From Candidatus Microgenomates bacterium (GTDB taxonomy: Bacteria; Patescibacteriota; Microgenomatia; UBA1400; UBA12108), in assembly GCA_003576945.1 (NCBI GenBank), contig QEVC01000007.1, forward strand, positions 1 through 38,480: a stretch of 38,480 nucleotides of DNA. Direction: 5' to 3'. A program made the translations under genes and the position numbers. Below the pieces are notes generated by a model, which had not been told where the DNA came from, did no database searches, and saw only the letters and a program-made list of their open reading frames with translations. Below, piece by piece: positions 7,909 to 16,595 of the stretch (the stretch's first letter is position 1; each line of letters starts with the position of its first letter).

Positions 7909-8673
7909 CTAATTATTACCTTTAATGATCGGTTGGAGATACCGGACATCGATAACCGGGCTACTACCAGAAATTGTAATGCCAGACCGGATGGTGTGCA
8001 AGGCAGATAATTGTTCACCTAGGTCACGCGCGGTAGTAAAAATGGCAAGAGTAATACCGTCTTCGAGTGTAACCCAGAGGCCATCATCGCTAACTTTGCA
8101 AATCTTGCTTCCTGGAATGTTGCTTACAATTTTTAGACATGCCGATAACTGGGTTCGTAGAGAGTTGTCTTCGATCCTTTCGCCCACCCTCAGGCTAAGG
8201 GACTTGTTGGAGCGAACGATAGGCACGTTTGGATCCTGCTCTAAAGATTTGATGATGCGAAAATCAGTATCAAGAATAAGAAGGCTGTTGCTACCCTCTG
8301 TGCCTAAAGCGAGGGTCGCATAAACAGATTGAATTTGGATAATTATCTTACCAGGTAAAACTTTTTTGTACTCGAGTGATCTGATGGTTGGATCCCCCCT
8401 CTTAATTCGATCAGCAGCCGCGACGGTATCAAACCGAAAGAGGTTTTGCCCAAGCGAATCATTAGCCGCAGAGAGGACAAAGTTGTTCTGACAACTAGTC
8501 TCGACATCCTGATAACACTCTACTTTGGTAATTTTAAAAAGTTGCGAGAAAAATAAGGCGTAGAGAGAGGAGAGCGAAAAGAGGATTACCAAGATCTGAG
8601 GCAAAACCTGACTAGTGGCAACAAAATACTTAGAGGGTGCGTTTGATATCATTGTAAACTTTCTCTGTTGCAT
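7909..8673 (-). CDS. ftsQ: FtsQ/DivIB-type division protein
   Basis: Bitopic membrane protein of about 254 aa, assigned partly from position between murG and ftsA. A short cytoplasmic N-terminus is followed by one transmembrane segment (about residues 22-42, ILVILFSLSSLYALFF). Then comes an extracytoplasmic region with a POTRA-like start (ITKVECY) and a FtsQ-type region (RGDPTIRSLEYKKVLPGKIIIQI). Cysteines occur near the start of the POTRA region and again in the middle, so disulfides are possible. The frame opens with two GTG codons at 8679 and 8676 before ATG at 8673. TATACC lies 10 nt before the ATG, which is taken as the start. Its 5' end overlaps the 3' end of murG by 44 nt. FtsQ proteins are poorly conserved; the family call is good, the details modest. 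Confidence 0.8.
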   Translation of the reverse strand: MQQRKFTMISNAPSKYFVATSQVLPQILVILFSLSSLYALFFSQLFKITKVECYQDVETSCQNNFVLSAANDSLGQNLFRFDTVAAADRIKRGDPTIRSLEYKKVLPGKIIIQIQSVYATLALGTEGSNSLLILDTDFRIIKSLEQDPNVPIVRSNKSLSLRVGERIEDNSLRTQLSACLKIVSNIPGSKICKVSDDGLWVTLEDGITLAIFTTARDLGEQLSALHTIRSGITISGSSPVIDVRYLQPIIKGNN

Positions 8674-9691
8674 CACCACTTAGGGTATATTTCTCTGGTC
8701 TAAGCTGTTTTAACTCCTTGATCGCAACACGAAGATTTTTCAAACTTAAATCAGACTGGCTAAGCACAACTGCTTGCTTTACTTTGACTAACTCTAAGGC
8801 GTTTTTGTATTGCTCTCTTTGGTGAGTAAATGACAAAGGAACAAGTACCGCTTTGAGCCCTAATAATAGTAACTCGTAAGTGATGTGGGCACCAGAGCGA
8901 CCAAGATAATAATTGGCACTTTTTAGATAATATCCGATTTCGTTTTCGGTAATATAACCGATAGGCAGATAAGAATCGGCAAGCGAGCCGAGACTACCTC
9001 TTAGTGCAAGTGCCTGTTCATAATCGCCTGTTTCACTACTGGTTCCGGTTTGATGAATAAGATTAAAATCGATAAGGAGATCGCGCAAATGTTCGAAAAT
9101 AAAGTGATTGATTGCGTGGGCGCCTTGTTTGCCACCCATGACAAGTAAGGTTGGACGCTTGCGATCAAATAGTTTTTTTGGAGTAGCTCTGATTATGCTA
9201 CTGCGCAAGGGTAAGCCTACGACTAGAGATTTTTTCTTAGGAAAGAACTTAAGAGAACTATGCCAAGTTAGGTAAACTCGCCGCGCGAGCTTACTTATAA
9301 ACTTATTGGCTTTGCCAGCAACCACAGTTTGTTCATGTAAATAGACCGAGATACCTAGGATATATGCGGCCAGTGCGGTAGTGGCACCGAGGTAGCCGCC
9401 AAAGGAGATAACCGCGGATGGCTGGTGTGCGATCAAATACTTGAGGGCGACGATAAAACCATATGGCAATCGCAGTAGTTCAGAAATATTTAGGGTGGCA
9501 CGACCTGCGGGCAGATCTAGGAATTTGATTTTACTGGCAGTAACTTCCACATATTCGGCAGAGTCGTTTTGGTCTTTGCGACTACTTTTTTTGTGACCAT
9601 ACCAGTAAACGGTATGTTTTTGACTGACAAAATACTGAGCAAGAACAAGCGCACTATTGTGATGACCACCAGTAAAGACAAATGTACCCAT
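8630..9691 (-). CDS. murG: MurG-type UDP-GlcNAc:lipid I GlcNAc-transferase
   Basis: GT28 glycosyltransferase of 353 aa that adds GlcNAc to lipid I on the inner membrane face, forming lipid II. The N-terminal motif is FTGGHHNSAL (about residues 5-14), a reduced form of the usual GGTGGHxxPAL glycine loop. The acceptor domain has the second loop SFGGYLGATTALAA and then LHEQTVVAGKANK. The donor domain shows LVMGGKQGAHAIN and the UDP-binding stretch YYLGRSGAHITYELLLLGLKAVLVPLSFTHQREQYKNA (shown in parts: GRSGAHITYELL, then HQREQYKNA). Position between ftsW and ftsQ is typical for murG. TATCAT lies 6 nt before the ATG. Confidence 0.9.
   Translation of the reverse strand: MGTFVFTGGHHNSALVLAQYFVSQKHTVYWYGHKKSSRKDQNDSAEYVEVTASKIKFLDLPAGRATLNISELLRLPYGFIVALKYLIAHQPSAVISFGGYLGATTALAAYILGISVYLHEQTVVAGKANKFISKLARRVYLTWHSSLKFFPKKKSLVVGLPLRSSIIRATPKKLFDRKRPTLLVMGGKQGAHAINHFIFEHLRDLLIDFNLIHQTGTSSETGDYEQALALRGSLGSLADSYLPIGYITENEIGYYLKSANYYLGRSGAHITYELLLLGLKAVLVPLSFTHQREQYKNALELVKVKQAVVLSQSDLSLKNLRVAIKELKQLRPEKYTLSGDATEKVYNDIKRTL
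8684..8689 (-). promoter_or_regulatory. -10-like TATACC, 10 nt before ftsQ
   Basis: TATACC on the minus strand inside the 3' end of murG, 10 nt before ATG 8673 (4 nt before the first upstream GTG). One base from TATACT. Confidence 0.4.
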
Positions 9692-9697
9692 GTACTA

Positions 9698-9703
9698 ATG
9701 ATA
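9698..9703 (-). promoter_or_regulatory. -10 hexamer TATCAT, 6 nt before murG
   Basis: TATCAT on the minus strand in the 46-bp ftsW-murG gap, 6 nt before the ATG; TATATC overlaps it 2 nt further upstream. Either would give a leaderless transcript. Confidence 0.45.
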
Positions 9704-9737
9704 TACCAATTAATGACGAGCCTACTGTGACTAACTG

Positions 9738-10826
9738 TTAAACTTTTTCGACCCTGGCAACAGCGATAACTAGGCCGAGCCCCATGAGAATCGTCATGAG
9801 GGCGCTTCCGCCGTATGAAACAAGCGGCAAGGGAACGCCGGTTAGGGGGGTGAGCGCCACCATCGCAGCCAGATTGAGGACGACTTGGAGACTGATCCAG
9901 CAACCAACACCGGCGGCCAGGGCGGCATTAAAGGGATAGCGACACGCGGCTGCGACTTTAAAAATAAGACTAATGAGGTAGATAAAGACGAGCATGACGA
10001 TACTAATACCGACAAAGCCTAGCTCCTCACCTGCAACGGCGATAATACTATCGGTTGTGCTCTCGGGCAAATATTCATATTTTTGACGTGAGCGGCCGAT
10101 CCCAACGCCAGTGACCCCACCTGAGCCAAGGGCCAAAATGACTTGGCGGATGTGGTACGAACTACCAAGGGGGTCGTGGGTCGGATCAAGAAAAGTTTTG
10201 ACCCGATCAATGCGATAACTACTACTACCAATGAAAATGACAATGGCAATCATCGCAAGTGCCACGATGGTGGCGAGCTGTTTGACAGGATAACCGGTAA
10301 TAAAGTAGAGCGATATGGCGAGACCACTCACAACGAGAGTGGTGCCGAGATCGGGCTGGAGCATGATGAGTCCTGCGATAACGCCAACATAGGCCATAAA
10401 CTGGGTGAGGGTAACTTTTTTTGAAGTCATCCAGGCTGATAAGTAAATGACTTGCACTAACTTGATTAGCTCAGAGGGTTGAAGAACAATCCCTGGTAGG
10501 ACGAGCCAGCGACGTGCACCCAAGACCTTGGTGCCGATGCCAGGGATAATCACCAAAAAAAGCAGAAGAACCCCTACCCCGAGGATCGGAACAGCGAGTT
10601 TTTGCCAGATACCTGGGTGAACCCGCGAAATGATCAAAGATAACACAGCTCCGGCTCCTGCCCACTTAAGCTGAAGGAGCACAAAATGCCACTTATTACC
10701 AAAATCGCGTGCACCTTCGGCGACACTGGCGCTACCAATCATAACCAAGCCGAAAACGAGAAGAACTAACGTAGTTAAGACAATTTGGGAAGTAAGTGAA
10801 ATGCCAGCGAGATTAACCTTCTTCAT
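9738..10826 (-). CDS. ftsW: Septal SEDS peptidoglycan glycosyltransferase FtsW
   Basis: Polytopic membrane protein of 362 aa with about ten hydrophobic segments, of the SEDS family. It polymerises lipid II at the septum with FtsI. Family signatures: VFGLVMIGSASVAE in the first helix, LGARRWLVLPGIVLQPSEL, MLQPDLGTTLVV, DPTHDPLGSSYHIRQ, and LPESTTDSIIAVAGEELGFVG with the conserved catalytic-site Asp. It ends with LTGVPLPLVSYGGSALM. Compared with the RodA at 1080-2156 it keeps the longer LGARRWL/PSEL segment typical of FtsW and sits between murD and murG, as is usual. TATCAT lies 6 nt before its ATG; it is 28 bp downstream of murD. Confidence 0.93.
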   Translation of the reverse strand: MKKVNLAGISLTSQIVLTTLVLLVFGLVMIGSASVAEGARDFGNKWHFVLLQLKWAGAGAVLSLIISRVHPGIWQKLAVPILGVGVLLLFLVIIPGIGTKVLGARRWLVLPGIVLQPSELIKLVQVIYLSAWMTSKKVTLTQFMAYVGVIAGLIMLQPDLGTTLVVSGLAISLYFITGYPVKQLATIVALAMIAIVIFIGSSSYRIDRVKTFLDPTHDPLGSSYHIRQVILALGSGGVTGVGIGRSRQKYEYLPESTTDSIIAVAGEELGFVGISIVMLVFIYLISLIFKVAAACRYPFNAALAAGVGCWISLQVVLNLAAMVALTPLTGVPLPLVSYGGSALMTILMGLGLVIAVARVEKV

Positions 10827-10832
10827 TGATCC

Positions 10833-10838
10833 ATGATA
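10833..10838 (-). promoter_or_regulatory. -10 hexamer TATCAT, 6 nt before ftsW
   Basis: TATCAT on the minus strand in the 28-bp murD-ftsW gap, 6 nt before the ATG. Confidence 0.45.
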
Positions 10839-10854
10839 CTACGTCACCGAGGAT

Positions 10855-12180
10855 TTATGACTTAAGAGAAAGTACGGCTTTGTTAAACTGCGCTCCACGA
10901 TCAAATTCGTTTTTAAATAAATCAAAGGAGGCAAACCCAGGAGAGAGGAGAATAGTGTCACCGACACTACTAACAGACTGGGCAAGCGAGACTGCCTCAG
11001 ACATGGACTTGGCCTGTCCCGCTATCTTGTCTGGACAACCACGCCTGAGGGCATCGGTAAAATCGACCAAGTTTAAGCTACCGAGAAAGATAATCTTTTT
11101 CACATGATCATTATTTATGATCTCTTTTATCAAATCAGTTTGAGGAAGTTTTTTACTCTCACCCCCACAGATCAAGATTATGTTCCCTTTGATTGCAGAG
11201 AGGGCAGTCAGCGCAGCAACGGGTGTGGTAGCGGTCGTATCATTGACAAAGGTAACACCGCGTAAGGTGCGGATCTGCTCTAAGCGATAAGCGACACCCG
11301 TGAAAGTAGCAACTGCTTGCCTTATGACGTCGTCTTCTATCCCCAGCTTGGTGCAGAGAGTGATTGCCGCACTCAAATTACTCTGATTGTGCGCTCCCAA
11401 GAGCTTGGTCTGGTAACTACTAGCTAACTTGCTCTCGTAGGGATATTTGGTGACTGGGGAGACGCTGGCTATTTTTACACTCCCCTCATTTTCGGTGTTG
11501 TAGACGGTAAAGCCAGGAGGTTTTTGGTAGCGGACAAGCGCCTCTTTATCATAGCGGTAGCGATGCATATCAGGATAACGGTTTAAATGATCCGGATGCA
11601 AGTTGGTGACAACTGAATAGTTGGGTGAGACCTGTTGAGCGTGAAATGAGTGTAGCTGGAAAGATGATAGCTCGAGAACTGCATATAGCTTGCCCTCGCA
11701 CTCAGCAAACATGGATAGGGCAGAGTTTCCTGGGATGTTGCCACCGAGCAAGACTTTGCCAGGATAAGCAGCTTCCATAATTTTATAAATCAAGGTAGTG
11801 GTAGTAGTTTTACCACGAGTGCCTGTGATACCTATGGTCTTAAGTGGGGAGTATTTGACGAATAAAGAAATGGAGGTATAGACTTCGGCTCCTTTTGATT
11901 TAGCTCTTTGTATGAGTGGGTGATCGTCGGGAACCGCGGGGTTTTTGATAATCAAGTCACACCAATCAATGTCAGATTTGAGGTGACCCCCGAGTGAGAG
12001 CTCTAGTCCTGGAGCGTATGCCGATTTATCATGTCCGAGCTCATCTTTGCTTAGGATATCGGTGGCTCGCACCTGATAACCATTTGAGGCTAGATAATTA
12101 GCATCACCTAATCCACCGCCCTGACGACCTATCCCAAAAACTAAGATTTTTTTACCTGTTAGATATTCTTGAATTGTCAT
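10855..12180 (-). CDS. murD: UDP-MurNAc-L-alanine:D-glutamate ligase MurD
   Basis: Cytoplasmic Mur ligase of 441 aa that adds D-Glu to UDP-MurNAc-L-Ala with ATP. The N-terminal uridine-binding domain begins ILVFGIGRQGGGLGDANYL. The ATP P-loop is GITGTRGKTTTTTLIY (about residues 116-131), followed by VLELSSFQL and NLHPDHLNRYPD. The NDTTATTPVAALTAL block occupies the position of the E. coli DSKATN motif but lacks its Lys. The C-terminal domain has ILICGGESKKLPQTDL and LLSPGFASFDLFKNEFDRG, a clear MurD signature. Its ATG overlaps the TGA of murI (ATGA), so the two are translationally coupled; this pairs the D-Glu maker with its user. Confidence 0.95.
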   Translation of the reverse strand: MTIQEYLTGKKILVFGIGRQGGGLGDANYLASNGYQVRATDILSKDELGHDKSAYAPGLELSLGGHLKSDIDWCDLIIKNPAVPDDHPLIQRAKSKGAEVYTSISLFVKYSPLKTIGITGTRGKTTTTTLIYKIMEAAYPGKVLLGGNIPGNSALSMFAECEGKLYAVLELSSFQLHSFHAQQVSPNYSVVTNLHPDHLNRYPDMHRYRYDKEALVRYQKPPGFTVYNTENEGSVKIASVSPVTKYPYESKLASSYQTKLLGAHNQSNLSAAITLCTKLGIEDDVIRQAVATFTGVAYRLEQIRTLRGVTFVNDTTATTPVAALTALSAIKGNIILICGGESKKLPQTDLIKEIINNDHVKKIIFLGSLNLVDFTDALRRGCPDKIAGQAKSMSEAVSLAQSVSSVGDTILLSPGFASFDLFKNEFDRGAQFNKAVLSLKS

Positions 12181-12902
12181 AACAGCCCATATTTGTTAGC
12201 TGACTGTTGTAATCTTAACACGTCACCAGTGCTGTGATATTTTATTTGTGATTTGGGAGATAAAGCATTTTTTAGTTTTAGATTTAGCGTTTTGGCAACG
12301 TGCGCTCTGACAGCATTTGATGGATCGTAGATTTCTACCCCAGTAAATATCTCTTCGATCATACTTTTGACAAGCGGATAATGGGTACAAGAGAGGCCGA
12401 TGGCATCTATCTCTCCTAACTCGGATTTGGCAGTTTCGAGAATGCTTTTTACATTTTGTATGTTGTCATCTTCGATTGCTTTGGCAAGGCCAACTGGTGT
12501 GTAGTAACGGATGTGATCGCCATGTACTTTTTTAAGATTTTGTGCAACGACTGAGTTGGTCGTTACTGTGGTACCCCAAACCACAGGGTTAGTATACTCT
12601 TTCAACATTTTAGTTATTGGCTCTACGCCAAAGACGGGAATGCTTAGCCTTGATCGAAGATCTGAGAGTGCGGTTACTGTACCAGTGTTACAAGCCACGA
12701 CGAGACCAGAAGCATGAATCTTAGCGAAAATATCAGCTAGTTCGACAAAACGATTTTTAAGAAATCCTTCAGATTTGTCGCCATAAGGAAAGTAAGCTTG
12801 ATCGGCAAAATATACTAACGGTGTGTCATACTTGATGAGTTCTTTAAGAATCGAGAAGCCGCCAATACCTGAGTCAAAGATAATTAGTGGGTAATCTAAC
12901 AT
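12177..12902 (-). CDS. murI: Glutamate racemase MurI
   Basis: Cofactor-independent racemase of 241 aa that makes D-glutamate for MurD. The substrate-binding start IIFDSGIGGFS is near residue 6. YFADQAYFPYGDKSE follows. The two catalytic cysteines are in VACNTGTVTAL (about residue 71) and GLSCTHYPL (about 178). The open frame runs upstream to 12959, but ATG 12902 is chosen because family members begin just before DSGIGG and this ATG lies 2 nt after the mraY stop; the longer form would overlap mraY by 55 nt. It ends in an ATGA overlap with murD. murI is not usually part of the dcw cluster, so its placement next to murD is notable. Confidence 0.95.
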   Translation of the reverse strand: MLDYPLIIFDSGIGGFSILKELIKYDTPLVYFADQAYFPYGDKSEGFLKNRFVELADIFAKIHASGLVVACNTGTVTALSDLRSRLSIPVFGVEPITKMLKEYTNPVVWGTTVTTNSVVAQNLKKVHGDHIRYYTPVGLAKAIEDDNIQNVKSILETAKSELGEIDAIGLSCTHYPLVKSMIEEIFTGVEIYDPSNAVRAHVAKTLNLKLKNALSPKSQIKYHSTGDVLRLQQSANKYGLL

Positions 12903-12904
12903 AA

Positions 12905-13933
12905 CTAAATAAAAGCTAACCAAAGACCAAAAAGGGCAAGAATAATGCCTGCTAGCCAACTACGAGCCACAATCTTGGGCTCTTCCCAGCCGATTAGCTG
13001 GAGCCACAAATGGAATGGCGAAATGGGTAAGAGCCGACGACCCAGGTAACGTTTACCAAACATTTGGATACTGGAGGTGGCAATCTCTAAGATAAAAACA
13101 CCGCTTATGATGACAACGGCGACGACTTTGCCTAATAAAAGCGCAATAACAGCGAGGGTGGCGCCAAAGGAGAGGGCGCCAACATCACCCAAATGAATAC
13201 GAGCAGGATAAGTATTAAAGTATAAGAAAGCTAAGAGTCCTCCTAGCCAAAGGGCTAGAAAAAGGGCGATGGGAGTATCGAGAATCGAGGCAGCGATAAG
13301 AGTGAGCGCAAAGAGAGTGATCATGAGCAAACCAGGGGCAAGGCCATCCAAGCCATCGGTAATGTTTACGGCGTTACTGAATGCTACGATGAAAAAAGAG
13401 GCAAAGGGAACAAAGAACCAGCCCAAATTCCAGACTCCTAGATAGGGAATATTGATAATACTAATCCCCATGACGCTGTAGAGATAGTAGCTGATCCCGA
13501 GAGATAACATGATCTGAATAACCAGCTTAACGCGCATGCTAATGCCAACTACACCAGATTGTTTGCCAAAAAATTTCATGACATCGTCATAGAGACCAAG
13601 AAGTCCAAAGAGGATAAAAGTAGCAAAAATTACATTTACTTCCATGCGCATAGGGTAGACGCTACCGATCGGGGCGCCAACCAACTTGAGCATACCTGCA
13701 ACCAAAATATAGAGGAGACAGGTTGTCACAATGATGAGGAGCCCCCCACCAACCGGGATTCCTGCTTTCTTTTTGTGAAGTTTGTTGTAAATGTTATTGA
13801 CTACGCCCATAAAGTCAGAGGTCTTTTGGCTAGGTCTTTGGAATTTGAAGGTATAGAGAATATTAATGAATGGAACAATTAGGGCTGCGTTGATGGTAAA
13901 ACTGAAGAGGAGAAAACCGAGTAATGTATTCAT
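12905..13933 (-). CDS. mraY: Phospho-MurNAc-pentapeptide transferase MraY
   Basis: Polytopic membrane enzyme of 342 aa that transfers phospho-MurNAc-pentapeptide to undecaprenyl phosphate, giving lipid I. Seen: KKAGIPVGGGLLI near residue 55 (family KxGTPTMGG region), the Asp pair in LGLYDDVMKFFGK (about 115), the NAVNITDGLDGLAPG loop (about 190), LGDVGALSFGATLA (about 247), and a PISPFHLWLQLIGWEEPKIV block near residue 310 that corresponds to the HHH-type motif in a reduced form. About ten hydrophobic segments. It lies 2 nt downstream of dgkA and 2 nt upstream of murI, so the three are tightly packed. Confidence 0.93.
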   Translation of the reverse strand: MNTLLGFLLFSFTINAALIVPFINILYTFKFQRPSQKTSDFMGVVNNIYNKLHKKKAGIPVGGGLLIIVTTCLLYILVAGMLKLVGAPIGSVYPMRMEVNVIFATFILFGLLGLYDDVMKFFGKQSGVVGISMRVKLVIQIMLSLGISYYLYSVMGISIINIPYLGVWNLGWFFVPFASFFIVAFSNAVNITDGLDGLAPGLLMITLFALTLIAASILDTPIALFLALWLGGLLAFLYFNTYPARIHLGDVGALSFGATLAVIALLLGKVVAVVIISGVFILEIATSSIQMFGKRYLGRRLLPISPFHLWLQLIGWEEPKIVARSWLAGIILALFGLWLAFI

Positions 13934-13935
13934 AA

Positions 13936-14295
13936 TTAGTTAAATAGAGATAATAATTTAGGGATAAAGATTACTGCCCCGATTATAATTGCCAGGATCG
14001 AGACTACTAAAACTGATCCCGCTGCTACATCTTTGGCTTTTTTGATCTCTGGATGAATCTCAGTTGTGATAGCGTTGCAGACAAACTCAATAGCCGTATT
14101 AATCATCTCAGCAACTAACACTAAACCAACTAAAAGTATTATTTCAACTAATTCTTCTGTGCTAAGGCCCAAAAAATATCCTAAAAGACTAACGACAATC
14201 GCAATAATAAGATGAGTACGGACGTTTGGTTGAGTGACAAAGGCAGTCTTTAATCCCATAATGGCATAAGAAAAAGAAGTGATCTTCTGTTGCAT
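13936..14295 (-). CDS. dgkA: Diacylglycerol/undecaprenol kinase family protein (DgkA)
   Basis: Small integral membrane kinase of 119 aa with three hydrophobic segments. The family motif is AEMINTAIEFVCNAIT (about residues 64-79), followed by KKAKDVAAGSV. In Gram-positive bacteria this family phosphorylates undecaprenol, recycling the lipid carrier used by MraY, which is encoded just downstream; that role fits here better than diacylglycerol recycling. The open frame extends to 14403 inside murA. ATG 14295 is chosen because TATACT lies 6 nt before it in the 19-bp gap after murA and because the family starts with a short amphipathic helix (SFSYAIMGLKTAF). Confidence 0.9.
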   Translation of the reverse strand: MQQKITSFSYAIMGLKTAFVTQPNVRTHLIIAIVVSLLGYFLGLSTEELVEIILLVGLVLVAEMINTAIEFVCNAITTEIHPEIKKAKDVAAGSVLVVSILAIIIGAVIFIPKLLSLFN

Positions 14296-14301
14296 AGGCC
14301 T

Positions 14302-14307
14302 AGTATA
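14302..14307 (-). promoter_or_regulatory. -10 hexamer TATACT, 6 nt before dgkA
   Basis: TATACT on the minus strand in the 19-bp murA-dgkA gap. It decides the dgkA start at 14295 against a longer frame that would overlap murA. Confidence 0.55.
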
Positions 14308-14314
14308 CAGCAAC

Positions 14315-15637
14315 TCAGGCAGAACTTTTGCGAGTAATGTTGGCTGAAAGCTGACTAAGGCGCTCATCAAATTTTTCGTAGCCGCGATCGATGAGTTCAA
14401 CATTTTTTATAATGCTATCCCCCTCTGCCATAATAGCAGCCATAACTAGCGTTGCCCCACCACGTAAATCAGGGACGGTCATGGTGTGTCCACGAAAAGT
14501 GGTTGGCCCATAGATTCTAGCAGCATGTGGATAACTAACTTTTTCGGGATAATTAAACTCATAGAAATCAGTGGGATTATCTGGAGTTGGGTCGTAGTAT
14601 TCGATTTTGGCGCCCATTTCTCTTAATTGGTCGGTAAAGGCAAGACGGTGCTGGGTCACTGCTTCGACTACATGAGAGACGCCTTTGGCCTGAGTCATCA
14701 TGGTAGTCCAGAGTGGTTGCCAGTCTGTCATGAAGCCTGGTTCTGGCGCGGTTGTAATATCGGTCGCGACGAGTGGTTTCTCATACCAGAAACGCATCCC
14801 ATAATCTGAAGATTCATATTTACCACCAATTTCATCGAGCTTCTGTAAAAAAGCTTGAATATGGTTGAGATTGGCGCCTTCGAGGATGATGTCTCCCTTG
14901 GTGGCAATGGCCATGCAGGCGTATGACACAGCCTCGTTGCGATCGGACATTACATAATGAGTGGCACCACGGAGTTTTTTGACACCCACTATCTTAATAG
15001 AGTCACCTTCCCTTGTAACATTCGCCCCCATTTTGTTAAAGAAAGTAATTAGGTCGTCTACTTCTGGTTCGAGCGCGGCATTTTCGATGATGGTAGTACC
15101 ATTTGCTAAAACAGCGGCAATAATGAGGGCTTCGGTACCCGTGTGTGATTTCTTTGGGAAGCGGTAGGTGGCGCCACGCAAACCCTGAGAGGCTGACATC
15201 TCGATACCAACTTCGGTTAAGTCAACTTTTGCGCCCATCGCGCGAAAGCCATCGAGGTGGCGCTCAATTGGACGATCACCTAGAGCGCAGCCTCCGGGGA
15301 GAGGAATAATGGCCTGACCTTTTTTGTTGAGCAAGAGCCCGGCAAAAAGTGTCGCAGCGCGAGTCTTTTCCCCAGTAAATTGGGGAATAATGTGAGTATT
15401 TAAACCGTCGCCGGTAATGTAGACAGTATTGTCTCCGGGACGACTCACCTTTACTCCGATTGCCTCGAGTGTTTTGTAAGTTACCTCAACATCCCCAATC
15501 TTACTCATGTTAAGTAGGCGGGATTCGCCGGTTCCACAAGCGGCCGCGATCATTAGTTTGAAACTGGCATTTTTGGCGCCACCCAGGCGAACTGCGCCCT
15601 TGAGAGGGGTGCCGCCGGTAATGTGAAAATCAGTCAT
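14315..15637 (-). CDS. murA: UDP-GlcNAc 1-carboxyvinyltransferase MurA
   Basis: Cytoplasmic enzyme of 440 aa that transfers enolpyruvate from PEP to UDP-GlcNAc, the first committed step of peptidoglycan synthesis. The N-terminal [17 protein letters not shown] holds the Lys and Asn that bind substrate. The PEP loop is [17 protein letters not shown], with the catalytic Cys at about residue 116 (the residue alkylated by fosfomycin). Later [28 protein letters not shown] and the C-terminal [19 protein letters not shown] fit the EPSP synthase-like fold. TACAAT lies 9 nt before the ATG, and the gap to murB upstream is 25 bp. Confidence 0.96.
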   Translation of the reverse strand: MTDFHITGGTPLKGAVRLGGAKNASFKLMIAAACGTGESRLLNMSKIGDVEVTYKTLEAIGVKVSRPGDNTVYITGDGLNTHIIPQFTGEKTRAATLFAGLLLNKKGQAIIPLPGGCALGDRPIERHLDGFRAMGAKVDLTEVGIEMSASQGLRGATYRFPKKSHTGTEALIIAAVLANGTTIIENAALEPEVDDLITFFNKMGANVTREGDSIKIVGVKKLRGATHYVMSDRNEAVSYACMAIATKGDIILEGANLNHIQAFLQKLDEIGGKYESSDYGMRFWYEKPLVATDITTAPEPGFMTDWQPLWTTMMTQAKGVSHVVEAVTQHRLAFTDQLREMGAKIEYYDPTPDNPTDFYEFNYPEKVSYPHAARIYGPTTFRGHTMTVPDLRGGATLVMAAIMAEGDSIIKNVELIDRGYEKFDERLSQLSANITRKSSA

Positions 15638-15646
15638 AACGCGTCA

Positions 15647-15652
15647 ATTGTA
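15647..15652 (-). promoter_or_regulatory. -10 hexamer TACAAT, 9 nt before murA
   Basis: TACAAT on the minus strand in the 25-bp murB-murA gap, 9 nt before the ATG. Confidence 0.45.
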
Positions 15653-15662
15653 GCTGAGAAAC

Positions 15663-16595
15663 TCAATTTGTGCCAATCTTTATTACTTCTTCTGCCAGGC
15701 TAACACCAAATTTATCTTTAATTTTTTGTTTTACTGTATCAACTAGTGCCAGAACATCACTGCTCGTCGCAGTCCCGTCGTTAATAATAAAGTTGGCGTG
15801 TACGTCGCTGACTACTGCCCCCCCGACCCTAAGGCCTTTTAGACCTGCCTTGTCGATTAAGTATCCGGCTGAGGCGGTCGGGACCCCGAGACGCATACGA
15901 TCTGCAAGACTGATATTTTTGAACATACAGCCAGAACTAGGAAGGCCTAGTGGTTGAGTAGAGCTGCGACGCTTCACGGCCTCAGTTGCAATGCTCCAGA
16001 GAGCAGTCTTATCCCCCCGCGAGAGTTGAAAACTAGCTGAGAGAATTACTTCTTTAGTTTTGTGGAAGATGCTGTAATCGTAGGCAAATTGACACTCCGC
16101 ATTCGTGTATTTTTTTATCTTGCCAGCATGATCTAAGATTTCGACTTCGATAATGTGGTCACCAAAAAGCTTATCTAAATGATGACTGTTGTTGTAAACT
16201 GCTCCTCCCACTGTCCCAGGAAGCCCTAGCATATCTTCTAGACCAGCGAGTCCTTCATCAAGGGTATATCTAATTAGGTAGTTGGCAGTGACGCCACTAT
16301 CTGCTTCGACAATCGCTTCTTTGAGGTCCAGCCTCCCCTTTTCGACTCCCCCAGCAAAACCCTTTAATTTAACTGAACTAGTTCTGTTCTTGATCACGAG
16401 ACCACGAAAGCCAGTATCGCTCACGAGCACATTACTACCTCCACCAAGAACGAAGTAGGGGAGCTTGGACTCTATCGCGTAGCGGACTGCCTCGATTAGA
16501 TCGTCTTTAGTTTTGGCTTCAACAAATTGGTCGGCAATGCCGCCGAGCTTGAAATAGGTGTGTTTAGCGAGTGGGACCTTAGTTTGAATGTTCAT
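15663..16595 (-). CDS. murB: UDP-N-acetylenolpyruvoylglucosamine reductase MurB
   Basis: FAD enzyme of 310 aa that reduces the MurA product with NADPH to UDP-MurNAc. The FAD-binding domain shows YFVLGGGSNVLVSDTGFRGLVI (in parts: LGGGSNVLVSD near residue 50) and GLEDMLGLPGTVGGAVYNN (about 118-136). The C-terminal domain has LPSSGCMFKN (about 218-227) and the closing SLAEEVIKIG with the conserved Glu. In well-studied enzymes the position held here by Cys (about 222) is the catalytic Ser that protonates the intermediate. The lack of the extra Tyr loop of the E. coli enzyme suggests the type II form. It starts in an ATGA overlap with murC. Confidence 0.95.
   Translation of the reverse strand: MNIQTKVPLAKHTYFKLGGIADQFVEAKTKDDLIEAVRYAIESKLPYFVLGGGSNVLVSDTGFRGLVIKNRTSSVKLKGFAGGVEKGRLDLKEAIVEADSGVTANYLIRYTLDEGLAGLEDMLGLPGTVGGAVYNNSHHLDKLFGDHIIEVEILDHAGKIKKYTNAECQFAYDYSIFHKTKEVILSASFQLSRGDKTALWSIATEAVKRRSSTQPLGLPSSGCMFKNISLADRMRLGVPTASAGYLIDKAGLKGLRVGGAVVSDVHANFIINDGTATSSDVLALVDTVKQKIKDKFGVSLAEEVIKIGTN

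Noticed and set aside
12903-12959. Longer start for murI
   Set aside because: The extra 19 residues overlap mraY and lie before the normal DSGIGG start of the racemase.
14296-14403. Longer start for dgkA (36 extra codons)
   Set aside because: It overlaps the end of murA and adds a stretch not seen in the family; TATACT 6 nt before ATG 14295 supports the short form.
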